A stretch of 64,000 nt of DNA. It comes from Balanoglossus misakiensis. Lineage: Eukaryota; Hemichordata. Under the pieces are notes generated by a model. It ran no database searches, was not told where the DNA came from, and was given only the letters and a program-made list of their open reading frames with translations. The DNA lies in contig CM082581.2 in the NCBI GenBank assembly GCA_040954595.2, positions 4,402,001 through 4,466,000 of the forward strand. Reading direction: 5' to 3'. This document shows positions 1-13,307 of this stretch, piece by piece (position 1 is the first letter of the stretch; every line of letters begins with the position of its first letter). The translations under genes were made by a program, and so were the position numbers.

Positions 1-3000
1 GTAGCTGATGTCTATCAGGCATCTTTCCCGCCAATAAGAGAATGTGAGAGTACTTTCAACGCTGCATTCAGTTTCAACACTGACGGCAATTAATCAATGT
101 TTATAATTTCTTCAGTATCTGATAAATTTATTGAAGTACTGTCTTGGTTTATTGCAATATCTATTGAACCAACACCACTGGATAGTGCTTACTCCACGAC
201 ATCCTTGCAACAGTATCGTATAATGTCTACTACCACGTAGAAATATAAAATTGTGTCAAGATATGTTTTTGTGTGTTAAAGTGTTCAATGACCCAGATTA
301 CTAGAATATTCGGTGCTAGTGGGTGAATGGGAGGTGTGGTGGCCAGTTAATAGTGTTTTCATATCGTGGGTGTACACGCATGTTGTTTACGGCTTTTGAC
401 AAGATGACTGCCCGGATGAGTTTAACAGGTTACGTGAATTTGCATATTGCTAGTGCTGCATCTGTTGTTTGTTGACGAATGCCGCGCACCAATTAGCGTC
501 GAGGACGCCATTGATGAGGAGCTTGTTTAGTGCTTAGCCGGACATTATGAAATGACGCGTTACACGTGTACTACAAGTCACCATGTCTACTAGTTTATCC
601 ATTTTCAAAACTGATTTTCACACTAAGCAAGATTTTGACTGATTATCATCGTTAGTTCTTAGAGAAGTATTTTACTGTTGTCATACACCCTGTATTTCTT
701 TCGTTTAAATGCGTATTGTAGGCCACTGACCAGTTGAAACATATTGCTTGTGTCCAAGTAAATTTCTATCCAAACTCCCGTTTGGTAGTTGTAAATCAAA
801 TTAAAGTCACAGTTGACAAGAGTATTCCCTGTAATCTTGTGACACGCTGTCGTGAATGATTTCGGTTAGTCTGCACGATGTAAACCAGATGATCCGGACA
901 CTTGGGTGGCCCACGTTCATCGTCTAGTATATTGCAATCACCACTTTATTATAATCACAACAATAATTGTACCAGTAAGCTTATCAAAGACCAGAGTTTA
1001 ACTTGGGTCGTGACTTGCAAGATATAAGAACATACGCACGGTGTCCCGTGAGACTATCTTCGTATAAACCAATTTAGATATAGTGGGGAGTGCCGTGCTT
1101 GTGAAGCGATATTTACCTCCTGATAATTGATGATGTCGCGTTTTGTGGCAAAAGGGGGGGGGTCAGAGACCGGTTTTACTGATTCACTTTGATGATTGGA
1201 ATGACGACTGAGAGATTAATGAGCACTACCGCAGTATAGATGGAAGTAGATGTAATTTTGTATCTCTGTATTAATAGGAGGCACATTGTGACCCTTGACC
1301 CTTTGGGGCTTTAAAATATGCCGCGTCGAAATGTATCATATATCGATTATTGTGACGTGTCTATTGAGGTCGGATTGTGACTATTTGTACTTCAGGAACA
1401 GCGCATATGTCATTAACAACCCTTACCGGCACAGAATAGCGTTGAATCGAATTCTTTCAAGTTAGTCGTGAAAACAGCTGAATAGAGAGAGATAACATGA
1501 TCTAACTTTTGTCCATTTACAAAATGAAAGGAATCACGTCATCATATTTGAAATAATATTTAATTATTATTCCCATAGTGATACCCGGATGACGCGTTCG
1601 GTAAAGAACACGACTTTCCTTATTTCCTCGTGTGCGATGCAGATTTGTTTCAAAATTCAAAATTTCTTTAGCTATCAGTGGCTGACAGAAAAAAAAAAAT
1701 CTCGCGGACCCTCAGTGCGTTATCGCTGCGGGAGAGGATTTTTGAAAGCTTTTCTCGCAGAAGACACGAAGGAGAAGGCCTGTTTTCCTCAGGCATCTTC
1801 CGAAATCATTCGATATTGGATGCCGGTTTATCGTTTCCTTCTTTTGGTGGTGGGTTTCTGCCCACTGGAAATCCGCTGTTGTTAAACCCAGTTTACCTAA
1901 ATCCGAAATACGTTTCTTTGTTTTCGTGATAACCTTTTCCATTTCTATAGTTCCGAGCAAACGAACTCTGGTTACTCCCCCCATTGAACGATCCAAACCG
2001 GAAGGCAAAGTCGTGTCGTATTCAGGTCCTGTTCTCCGAAAAAAACCCATCTTGAACTCACTTCAGCAGATTATACTAGTGTCATATTATCGGGTTACGC
2101 CTAATTTATTATAGATGATGAAGTCTTCTACCATGTTAAAAGTGATATCGATAAAATCAATCGAATGTTTTAGCTTTGGACTCGGTTCCCAATTAAGCAA
2201 GTCCATGAAATGAAGTGTAAACGTGCAAGGTAGAGCAACTGTTCTTATAATTGGTGGTATACCATATGTGTACACAGAGCGGAAAACCGATATGTACACT
2301 CAGGCTGTTAGGATGCTACGGTCAAGACATCAAAAGTCGATCCGGTCAGTTGCAAAAGTATTCTTGGGACAATTTAAAATACCATTTACTTTGTATTAGT
2401 CTGGCTGTTCAAAGGAACAGATATCCGATTCGTAGAAACAGCCAGATTCAATTAAACGGAACGTGGGGTTAAGCTGCATATGGATTAAAGTAAGGCCATG
2501 TACATGTATATACGTATTGCTGTTTGGTTATATCAAATGACTTTGACAGAAAGAGCAGCCTAGGGGCTGTATTACGAGTCCACTCAAAATTTAACCAGCT
2601 TTAACAGCCATTTTAATTATTGGACTCTTTTGCTGGAAAACGATTCCCACTCATGAAAAATATGGTACAGTGATCTTGCAGAAGGTACACCCACGAATAT
2701 GAATAATGTATGATTAATTCTTTAATGCACCCTCGGCTACCTCACATATGATCTAACGGATCACACATATAATCTGGTCAACCGCCTTACTAACAGAATA
2801 AAAATTAATTCTTAGGTTGAATGCGCGTTGAAGCTAGGTTTTGCATTTCGACCAATGGGACCGCGACATACTTATTTCTTCTGACTAAAACTTCGGAGAG
2901 TTACATTCGCACAAATGAAGTTTTCCCTGAAAAATACGATCTTCACATCTTGTATCGTGTATACTTCGAGTAACTTGCACAATATCTAATAAGGAATGAT

Positions 3001-6000
3001 AACAATCGCAAAAACTATTTTCAAATATACTAGGGTCATCCACTTTTCGTTATTAGTTACTAATCATATTGGCTCATATGAAACACGATGACGTACAGGA
3101 AACTTTGCAATTTGATGGTTTAGGACTGGTTACTTCATGTTGTTTCGTATTTTTCGACCAAACGTTACACTCAAATCAAGGCAATTTATGCATATCACAT
3201 ACTGAAGGTTTTCAATTATAGTAAAACTCTATGAGGGGCAAATAACTGCAGGACCATGCAACACGTGACCTGTTCCTCCTAAGCTACCGATCACGCAGAC
3301 ATTAATATAAACCCTGCAGGATGTTAAATGCAGGTGTTTTAACGAAAAAAAATATACAAAGAAAGCCGTTTCTTCGTATGCATCATACATTCAAGTTTTA
3401 GTGAAAATTTAATTTTCCAAAGGTTGCGGGTTCGACTACGCCAAAACAGCCATGAGGTCAAGGTTGTGACCTGTGGGTCACAATCGGTAAACAGGCACCG
3501 AACACCTTGTTTTTAATCCGCCTTTACAGTACATGCGACCATGCAGTTGTGTGCAATGTCGTTAGGTTCGTATTGATCCGGTGCGCGTCCTTGGTAATTG
3601 ACTTTTTAATTGATAATGCCTGTTGGCATCGCATACACATCACGGATACACACACCAGGCTGACTTTTCACCGTGCGATGCATAATAACAACGGGACAAT
3701 AGCGACAGAGCAGGTGATTCGTAAAAAGCTGAAGCGATCGAAGAAGTGACTGAGCTTATCACATGTGTTGACAAGAACTGATACAAATGCATGACCGACC
3801 ACCGAGACACGTGTGTGTTTGTCGGATGATAGGTTTATGTCCTCTGTAGCTTGAAGGTTACAATCACCATTGGCAAAATAACGAAGTTCAAGTTATACGA
3901 TTCTAGTCGGGCAGAGACATTTGCACCGGTAACGGTCATAACAGGGATATAATATTAGTCTTAGGTTGAAAATTTGAATTCTGTCTTTCAGTAGGCGAGA
4001 CGCAAATAACGCTTTGTCAAATTCCTTTTATATTCTAGATTTGCATGTTAACTGGTGCCTGGTTGGATGAACCCTCACAGCGAGATACAGGCTATGGAAA
4101 CGTTAAAAGGAATACTGGCAGGTGTTGCCTCTGTTTAACCTTTATTTCCCAGAGGCGAAATGACGTTCTTCCTGCCGACGGACATTCAACACGCATTGTT
4201 GCTGGACATTTAATTTTATATAGTCACGCACTCCTAACTATCTCAATTCTGTTTTCAAATGAAAACTCTGTGAGGTTTCCAGACTGGAAGGCAAGGATAT
4301 AGGAACATACATCACCAATGTAGTTTTAGAAATACGCCGAAAGCATTCAATAAATATTTACCAGAAAGATATTTGAAAATTACATTAATTTAAGCTTATC
4401 CGATATTTTGAAAGGGATTCACCTTATCCAAAATGTATTGGTCTCCATTCTTTAAATAAAACTGTAAGTATTTTCATAAACATTATACCAAATTCCCCAC
4501 CGCCGGAGTCGCGGAATTTAAAAGAGAAATTATTGTTTTCCACAGTTTTTGAGTAACTTTACACCATTTTGAAGACAAAGAAACATGTACAAAGGACAAA
4601 ATGAGAAATAGTGATTAAAGACTGGAATTATCTTAATGTGTGGGTTATCCAATGCAGAGACCTTCTTAAAATATTTCCTAAAGCATTGATTTTATAAGTA
4701 GGACAGCTCTTGTCTGTTTGCATAAGCACTGTGATCAACACAATATCCGACACGGTTACATAGAACGTTATCCCTACATGTGAATGCAGTTAAAGTCCGC
4801 GTAGATGTAAATTATTTATTTCCCTTGCAGTGTTGAACCCGGTTTTGTCGGGGTCGTCTTGACACGATTATACCTACAACATTGAAACTTACGCTCACCG
4901 ATACCAGAGAGTGACATATAGTAATCACAGTTCTTTTCCTCTGTTTATAACCTGTGATCAGTCCTAAAGATGGAAAGTCACATTAACACTTTTAAACTCA
5001 TTAGCATATGAGGTCTGTAACATGAAGTACTAAATACTAGTATTCGGGTATACGGCGGCTTCTACGTGTGTGCCTTTAGCTTTTGTTCAAACATACATCG
5101 GGATATGGTGTTGCTGTAATATGACAGTGCGATCCGGACATATTCGTTTAATAAACCCAGTGTTTTGATACAGCAATTAGTTAGCGGCGCGGCGTTTCGC
5201 GTCGTCCATACGCGGCTCTGGGTTAACCTCTATGCCGTACAAGCCTTCAACTAATGTATCCATGATCATTTAATTCACTCAGACAATATTCAGGCCACGT
5301 TTGCAATGTATACACAGAAGTTGTATCTAACATCAAAGTTGTTATTGAATGTTTGCCCCTAAGTGTCCACCCAAGGAACACTTGTTTCTGTTGAAAGACT
5401 TGTGGTCAGTCTTTACGGCGTCATGATTGAATACTAGTAAATCAGACGTGTATATGTAAATAACAGAATTACGTTCACACCAGTGACAACTGAATATGTG
5501 CGTTTGCACTCATCACGGCGCATGCTGGTAACTCGCAATGCAAGAAATCAATTTTCGATCAGATGCTTGATACAGAAAGCGACGTCCGCGGTCGATATCC
5601 CTTGCAGATAAAGTAGATTGACGCAAAGATACCAAGATGACAAGTGGCATACATCAGAAATCTCCCCATCTACAGTCGTCGTCATTTGACCCAATCAGTC
5701 AAAAGATAAGGAGGGGATTTGGAGTGGAAATTTCTGTTAAAACCGTCCCAGTTCCCTGATATGTCCGCGTGCATAATAAATCATACCTCCTAATGCAAAG
5801 AAATGCAGTTGTTTGATGTTGCCGCAGTGACTAGGCCGTACAAGAGCGATAAAAGCATACCTATAGAAGTTAAAGCTGCAGATACAGAAAGAGCAGTAGA
5901 ATAAAAAAACACCTGCACTTGGCTGTATGCGTCGTGGAATTTTTTTTTCAAAATATCTTCTGAAGCCCTCGCATATATATCTATCTTTCCCATTCTGTGG

Positions 6001-9000
6001 TCACTGACACACAAGCACTCTCACTCGTATTAAGTACCCATCAATCGTCGGTGCGATGCTCGACGCGACAGCAGCTCAGATAATGCTGGATAATACAAAA
6101 AGGTTAGAATTGAGAAAGTGGGACACGAAAGAAGCACGCATCAACCCCTTAACACTCGCGGAAATCGAGGTTACGTTTAGTAGTATTCACTTGGCAGTCC
6201 TCCGGAATTCCTGAAGGAAGTTGGCCATATGTTTATCATATATATCAGTAGAAGATGAAACATCTCATATTTGAATGGCATACAGACGACCAGGTCAGAA
6301 ACGGATCAGCGACATATTTTCAACTGTACGTACATGTAGATGCTGAACTGATTATTGATAAAACAATATTCCTATCCAGTAATACTTTTATTGTCCTTCG
6401 TTTTTACACGTCAAGTTCAGCCGAGCACTTAGCTAAAGAAACAGTAAAAACTCCAACTTTAAACAAAAGTTGTAAAAGGTGTGTCTTACAATTAAGTATC
6501 CGCAACGGAAAACGGACCAAAGTCACGGACAGCAACATGTATGTGCCCTTCTTGTCAGTAAATCGTTTCGTTTTCAATAGTAATGAAACCCTTGTTCATG
6601 CTGCGTCAGGCAAACTTCATTTTGCGCAATAATCCTTTCCTGATATCAAAGTCTTAAAAAATACAAGATGTAATACATCTTTGGAGATTCTATACAATTT
6701 CTAGTAATGCCCTGCTCCTAGTGACGTCTTGCTGTGGCTTTGTATTCATTAGTGGATACTTAGTCCGTATTCAAAAAAGTCATAAGGCTCTTAAAATTGA
6801 CGTTTTCGTCACAAATCTCGAATATTTGTCAAAGAGCAGCGCGGTCGGGTTCTCCACTGAATATTTCCGGAGAGACAAAAAGTTTAAGGTATTGTCTTCT
6901 TACAATGTATCTCCCTGTGCATGAAATATGATACATGTATAATATGGCACATTCGCTTCTGGGGTTTTACTATGGAATCCCATGATGCCGAATTTTAAAC
7001 CAACTTGAGACTTGTGCATATACAATGTAGTACTTATCTTCTATTTCAATCGCAATGATATTCAGTTGTCTCATGATCCTTCTCGGTGAATCATTCTGGA
7101 TGTTACCTTTCTGAATTTTACACTACAGACTTGTCGCACACCAATAATTTCGTTTATACTGTCTGATATGAAATAGACGAAATAATATGTTGTCTTGGAG
7201 GTGTGTAAAATGTATAAAAACGCTAAAGATTTTAACATCCACCGTGTATATGTAACAACGTCTGCCTTTCAGTTCGTCTGTTGTACGGAATCGACGTGCA
7301 GCAGTATAACCAAGTGTCTATATGTGCCATTTCATAACGGTAATATTAGTCCAGCAATTATCGTTAATGTACAAGACATTTGGCTTGACTTGGATGTTAC
7401 AAAAAATATCCAAACGCTTAACAATATTGGCCCGAAGATTAATGATTACCTTTAAGTCGGATATTTATTTTTTGAACATTGAACTTTTTCCCGTCCCTTT
7501 GAATCGCAGATGGAGATGTTATCATCATGATATCATAATCGGGATAGTTTAATGGTTCTAGCATAACCATTTGCAGCTAATAATAGTGATGTCTTGAGAT
7601 AAATTCTATAAACGACCGGGAAGTAAATGAGGGATGGTGGATTTTACTTTACCACTGTCACTACCAATGCCATTAAGACTTAATTTATGGATATGACTTT
7701 TTAGCTTGTGTTTCAAAGTTATTTTTTTTTATAAAAGGCAGGTCACATGGAAAGTCTTCAGGGGAGTATGAATATGGTCTGTTGATCAACAGGTACATGT
7801 ACAAATGTAAGCAATGACTGTTTTGGTATACACGATATCTTTAAATGACAGCATGCAAGTTAAAAACGGCGAAATCCAACAAGGCCACGCCACGGTGACG
7901 TATTTCATGCTATTGTTAAATCGTAAATTTAGTTTTGTGGGTCCACCCTTTAATCATTTGGAAAATAAATCTCCACTTTAAGTTCATACACCATTTTTGG
8001 ATAGACAGCGTGGCAGCTCTGCGGTTGAGTTGAGGAAAGTAGCGTCAACAAAGCAGTATATAGGTCCTTCAAGCGTGTTGTAGTGAATAATATTAGCGCG
8101 AAGACATCCTGCCAGTGTGCTCTTTGCAACAAATAATATCACCATCGATGAGTACAGAGTAAATTGAAATGTGTGCACCATTAGCCATTAATCATGGAAG
8201 GTCGCTTTTCAGTTCAGATATCCATATATGAAATATTTTTGAATCCTATATTCCATTTGTGTTGCAACCGAGTACTCAGAAGGAGACAATACCACATAAA
8301 CCAGGGCCTGAGATTCCGCCATCAATGACTGTGAGTCAATACAGAAGGCGTTTATTTTTTAAACCGCTGTTTGAAGCTGTTATGGTTTTATGTATACAAT
8401 GAACTCATTTTATCCTAAGAAAGAAACGTGTGACTTTAACGATACTGTAGCAAAGCTTCTGCAGGACATGTTTTCCATCATATTCACTTGTCGTTCGAGA
8501 GGATTAGTGCCGTTTTGATAGTTCCCATCGGCAGCATCTTCTCTCGTTTCGGGTTTTCATCATAACACCTTCAGCTTCTCTGAACACCTGCCGCCGTCCG
8601 TAGTTTTTTTCGTCAGCACAAAATGAGAAGCGAGATATATTAATGAAATCCATAGTAAAGTCTACATTTGCCAGGCGGTAATACCATAATAATACCATAA
8701 ATGGTGTCATCTTGAAAAACTACGATATACGAGAACGGATATTCAGCTATATGCACTCCCGCCTCACCATAAAAGACACCGAATGTTATTGACTTGTTCT
8801 CGTATAAGTTGTTCAGAAGACGCTACTTCACTTTTGTTGAATTCAATCATTTCATTTACTTCAACAATATCGGCAATTTTAATTATTGGTTTTGACTTTT
8901 GAAATTATTATTTCGTCCCGCTGAAGGCGTTATATAACGTTTACTCGAGCGTCTCTCGAAGATGTACGGAGCAATGTATCCGTAAACATTTTACGTTTAA

Positions 9001-11004
9001 GTTGTACTTTCACTAGTTAAGTTTTGTTCAGAAGATTTTAATTGGTTTTATTACATTTATTGCAATAAATCATTCCGTGTCCATAACTTTCACTTCCCGT
9101 TTTCAGCATCTCATCCAAGAGTATAGCGTTTACGTAAAAGGCAACCTTCATAGTTGTTGTGTGACGAAATTCAGGTTTCCCGTCTTCCTGTCCGCAGCAC
9201 ACGGCAGAGCGAATGATGCGACTAACATGAGACACGGACGCATGTATAACGCTTCACAGTGACTAATGACGCTAATACAACATTACACCTTCAAGGGCCA
9301 TCGGGGAATTCGCAAATCCGTGACTGTCTCCTGTGGTCGTGATAAAGAAGTCCTGCCTCTACATGCTGGAATCGGCCTTAATCTGTCTTCATCTCCACTG
9401 CCATAAATTCGGGCATTTAGATCATTAACACTTTAACTTGTTAGCAATCGTGATGGGGGATTATCACGGGCGTACATGTATAACACATAATGTGTATTTC
9501 AGTATTCCATTTGATCTGGCAGACATTTTGTTTCAGTGATGACGTCATTGAGTTAATCGACAGTAGGCCTAATCGGTAAATTGTTTCTTAGTCAAGATTG
9601 GCATAATCTAACACACCCTCACTGCAAAACAAAGGATTGACTCCACAAAGGGTTTTGGGACGGAGTGTTTAACTTGGGGGTGTTTTTTGTTTGTTTGTTT
9701 GTTGGGAGACTTCTTTATTTTTGTCAAATATACGACAACTCACTTTTGTCTTAAAGCACAACTTCATAATACTTACATGTATTTTCGTTAAATTAAATAC
9801 ATGACAGCATTTTTTTTCAATCGATACAAAGTAATGAGAGGTAATAGTTGTCTTGATTAGTGTCTTTTCGTTCATTCATACAATGTACAATGGAAATGAA
9901 CACGTGAATCAGTCATGCCATATCACAACATGGCTACCAAGCGATGCATGGAACACTCCAACTTGAAGCGTTGAAGTGGGGAGATAGATGCAACCAAAGC
10001 ATTGTCGACTATACAAAAACATGCATTTTAGGCCCTCATTTAAATATATGGTATAAGGAACCCGGAAATACATACAAATAATTAATTAAAGAGTACAAGT
10101 TACTGAATGTCCTTCATTGAAAGGTTTTGACATGAAACATTGCTGTGTGGTTTCTTAAGCATAATTCATTTCAACGATATCGTTGTACCGTCTTCGATAT
10201 TAGGTGAGAGTTGTATGTGAGAGCTAAAAGATATGTGGCAGTAAGAACAAAATGATGCACACAAGAACAACACGCACATTGCAAACCATCACGTGTCACA
10301 CACGCTTTTGCCATTACCTGTGGGAGTAGCATTAAGTGCGCATTTTGTATACAAGCATTCGCGATAACGTGCCGGGTATGTGGGTAGACATGATTTGTTG
10401 ATAGCTGAAGCTTGCACGGTGTGTGTTCACGTGACACCGGGGCGGGGTAACTCTACCAACCTGGGTATATTGTCTTAGCTAGTTTTGTTACTATTAACGC
10501 ACCTAAATTACGAGTATCTTACGGAATAATAAAAGTTACCGTGTCAAAATTATATTTACTCTACGTCCGATGCATGTAAGTAGATGTTACTCGTGTCACT
10601 AGTTTCTTAGAAAGACGCACTCGGAAAGAAATATCCAGTGTTTTTTTCCGTGGGCCGTCTGTGAGATGTCGTTGAGAAGGCAATCACCTTCCATATTGTC
10701 GCCTCGGATTGGCCTTGGGCGTTTCTGTTACAAATTATGTCGGTCTTTTAGGAGAATAGTAGGAATTCTAGTTCTTGGGTTGTTTTAAGTATGCCGAAAA
10801 AGGTTGGCGACCCATTTGGATACTACAGTTACGCTTCGGATTACTTATTGGAATTGGTACACCGTGTTCTCGAAAGTACTTCAGTGTTTCAGCTGCACTT
10901 GTTCAGAAAATGGCGATATTTAAAACGTTCTGTGTTCTGTATGCTAATGTGGGGAGAACCAATCAGTATCCTTGAAGAGCTGTAGGTCAGTTTCAAAGAA
11001 TAAT
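1..11004. other. Non-coding DNA, no supported gene
   Basis: I see no supported gene here. Open frames are short (125 codons at most, at 6255-6632 plus), overlap frames on the other strand, and show no domain or motif that I know. The only local features are a run of nine G at 1154-1162, a short GTTT run at about 9685-9704 and a perfect ATGACGTCAT palindrome at 9539-9548. TACATGTA palindromes are scattered through it, for example near 2498, 6330, 7793 and 9471. The stretch reads as intergenic or intronic DNA, although small exons without homology clues cannot be excluded from sequence alone. Confidence 0.6.
9539..9548. promoter_or_regulatory. CRE/ATF-type palindrome ATGACGTCAT
   Basis: This is a perfect 10-base palindrome containing TGACGTCA, the consensus for CREB/ATF bZIP dimers. 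The same 10-mer recurs at 43014-43023, and a TTGACGTCAA variant lies at 60901-60910. No promoter or gene is visible next to it, so function is only inferred from the motif. Confidence 0.25.
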
Positions 11005-11065
11005 TAAATATAACTACATGTATCTCCTAAGACCCTGTCTTAGGAGATACATGTAGTTATATTTA
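11005..11065. repeat. Perfect foldback hairpin, 29-bp stem and 3-base loop
   Basis: Bases 11005-11033 are the exact reverse complement of 11037-11065, with only CCT (11034-11036) between them. The arms contain the ACATGTA motif common in this window. Pairing stops at 11004/11066. The stem is too perfect and the loop too small for a typical animal pre-miRNA, which usually has mismatches and a larger loop. A snap-back copying event or the remnant of a small foldback element is more likely. No target-site duplication is obvious at the edges. Confidence 0.9.
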
Positions 11066-13301
11066 CTTGAAGATGCCAAATAGAATGCGGAATTTCTCAG
11101 AGATCATAAACATATAAACGTTTTGCCATAAAATACGCGGTTAGCGTCGATAAGTATGAGATACAAAATTTCTGAGCTAACAGTCAAACTGCCTCAAAAT
11201 GGCCAATAATTGAAATTCGAAATGGTCAATTTTAACGTTATCGGGATTTTCTTGAAAATATGGTGTATAATTTATGATTATAGACTAGATTTACATTACA
11301 CTGGGAATTGTTAAAGTTAGAAATTTTTTACTGTCTTCTTTTGCATTAAATTCTGCATATACATGTAGCTCAGTCATACGTAGATAAATCCAATAGCACA
11401 ATAAAAAGGTATTCGTCACCATGCACAGTTCTCGATAAACTACAGTAATTAATGTTTTGCTCATAGAAGAGCAATCGGTGAATCGATTGTTAATATATCC
11501 GAAGTATGGATTGTGATGACACATCAAAGGAAAAATTTTATATCCGCGATCCAAAAATTGGTCATTTAAAATAAATCTTATACTATATCATGCTACCGTC
11601 CGCCATTCTGATTGGACGAGAGCTAAATCCAGCGATGACAAAATACTGTTTCATCACAGCTAGGTACAGCTGGCAGTGGTAAAACGGGCCCCTGAACTAG
11701 GACGCAGCAACGAAAATGTGCGGTTAAACCACAGTCGCGTCGGGTCAAACCCAACTGCTTTTTATTTAGGAACTACTCTGTGGGAATATTTGGCACTTTG
11801 CCATGCGCGATGCCTGTCTTGTCACTTTTTGTCGTGTGCTTCGGGTCCTCAGCCGGGCGCTCGTGTTTACATTCATCGTGATATATGTCTCGGTCTCGCG
11901 GCGGGGGTTATTGCTTAAATGGACTATATTTCTGGCGACATTTCTTTCATTGCACTTTACTCGAAGGACATTACAAATTCAAGTGAAAGAACTCCATCGA
12001 TGGCTAATATCATCCATGCGTCGCGGAAACTGCAAAACGTTTTTCCCCGCTTTAACAAATGCTTGATAATATAACCTTCGGTAAATGTCTTCCGGTATAA
12101 TGTAAACAAATATAGTGCGGAAGCATTTATCATTGGGTTAAAGTATCCACGTTGGAAAGTCCCACTGGATATATAGTTACAGGCAAGGCGGCCTGGGACA
12201 TCGACTGGCACTTAAAAATCATAAATTCCAGAGTGCCTGAAGATGTATATTCTGCATTGCCCTACTATTCCAACATCCACATTTGGTAAAAAAATAACTT
12301 TTTCCCCAAAGATCACTTTAGAAGACATGCCCCCTAACCCACCTTCTGCTAAGTGGAAGTTCCCTTGGCGTCAGGACCATTATTGATTTCTTGAATGTGA
12401 AGTATATTTACGCTTAATTGTTACACCAGAAATGTGGTATATTCTTAATGTTGATCCTATAACTAATGGCTGTCCATTTTGGCATCTTTTCCCAACTGAT
12501 AACAGACGAGTGGACACCTATTGTAACGGCCTATATGTCCATCGCCACCTATAACCCACAATTTGTTTGATGGTTGCAATTGTTGAAAAATACATATTTA
12601 GACGACTCCATAAAAGCGTCATAATGAATGAATGAATGAAGGCTAACACGTTTGCTTTTATGTTGCATGTTGCATCTAATACGTCAAGGACTGTTCGGTG
12701 GTTTCTTGAAAGGATTTCCATATTTCTGCACCCAGCCCTTATGAATAAAGCATATGCGTAATTTTACACGCGAGTGGTTCATATGCATTGTTAATATTGT
12801 TAGAACTTCTGGAGACGTTACGGCTGGTCACAGTGCATGCATGTATGACGCAATACGTATTGGACTCTGTGCAGCGGACGATTGAAAATTGGCGCGAAGA
12901 CTGGAGACTGCGCCACCATAACGACAGGTGGTTCGGCAATAAAATATACATAAACTATTCTGGGTGTGGTTTCCGCCATGAACGCTTATAGCGCGAGCAC
13001 TCGAGAATAAGTCTTCAGTGCAAGAGTAGCCACCTTGCAGCCCAGACGTGCATGCCCTTTTGTCGGTGTGGTCATGGCAACTGAAACATAGATCATCATA
13101 GTTGCTCTGTCTTATTAGTAAATACACACGGTGATGTCATCAACAAGGTAGGGCCATGGTTTTAAACCGGTTATGAATCTACGCAAGGCGTCCGAGTAAC
13201 TTGACAATTACAAGACACGTTTTCTTTGCGGCGTTAAAAGTCTGCTGGAGGGTGCCTCATGCTGCTTCGAGAAGTTTGACACGGACGTGAGTACAATAAA
13301 G
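11066..13301. other. Non-coding DNA with weak SINE-like relic and candidate splice donor
   Basis: I see no supported gene. The stretch contains the tRNA-like segment listed separately, four tandem AATG units near 12622-12640 and overlapping short frames on both strands at 12788-13127. It ends with an AAAG|GTAAGT match to the splice-donor consensus. None of the frames has recognisable domains. Confidence 0.5.
11668..11752 (+). repeat. Possible tRNA-derived SINE head (degenerate)
   Basis: Near 11670-11690 the sequence TGGCAGTGGTAAAACG resembles a tRNA D-arm / RNA polymerase III box A. Near 11735-11752 a T-arm-like piece follows, with stem GTCGG and CCAAC (one mismatch) around the 7-base loop GTCAAAC, a box-B-like sequence. 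The spacing and the middle part do not fold as a normal tRNA, so this is not called as a tRNA gene. A decayed tRNA-derived SINE is one explanation; chance resemblance is another. Confidence 0.2.
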
Positions 13302-13307
13302 GTAAGT
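13302..13307 (+). other. Candidate splice donor (AAAG|GTAAGT)
   Basis: The bases around 13298-13307 match the eukaryotic 5' splice-site consensus closely. A second possible donor, GTGAGT, lies just upstream at about 13287. No TATA box, acceptor or recognisable reading frame defines an exon, so this may be an isolated match. The match is visible; use as a splice site is inference. Confidence 0.15.

Noticed and set aside
3420-3445. GGGTTCGAC box-B-like sequence suggesting a tRNA
   Set aside because: The T-stem does not pair and no D-arm or anticodon arm lies upstream.
5790-6014. Minus-strand frame with a hydrophobic, membrane-like segment
   Set aside because: A single hydrophobic stretch in a 74-codon frame without any other gene signal is common by chance.
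6255-6632. 125-codon plus-strand open frame
   Set aside because: No recognisable family, no supporting signals; consistent with a chance frame.
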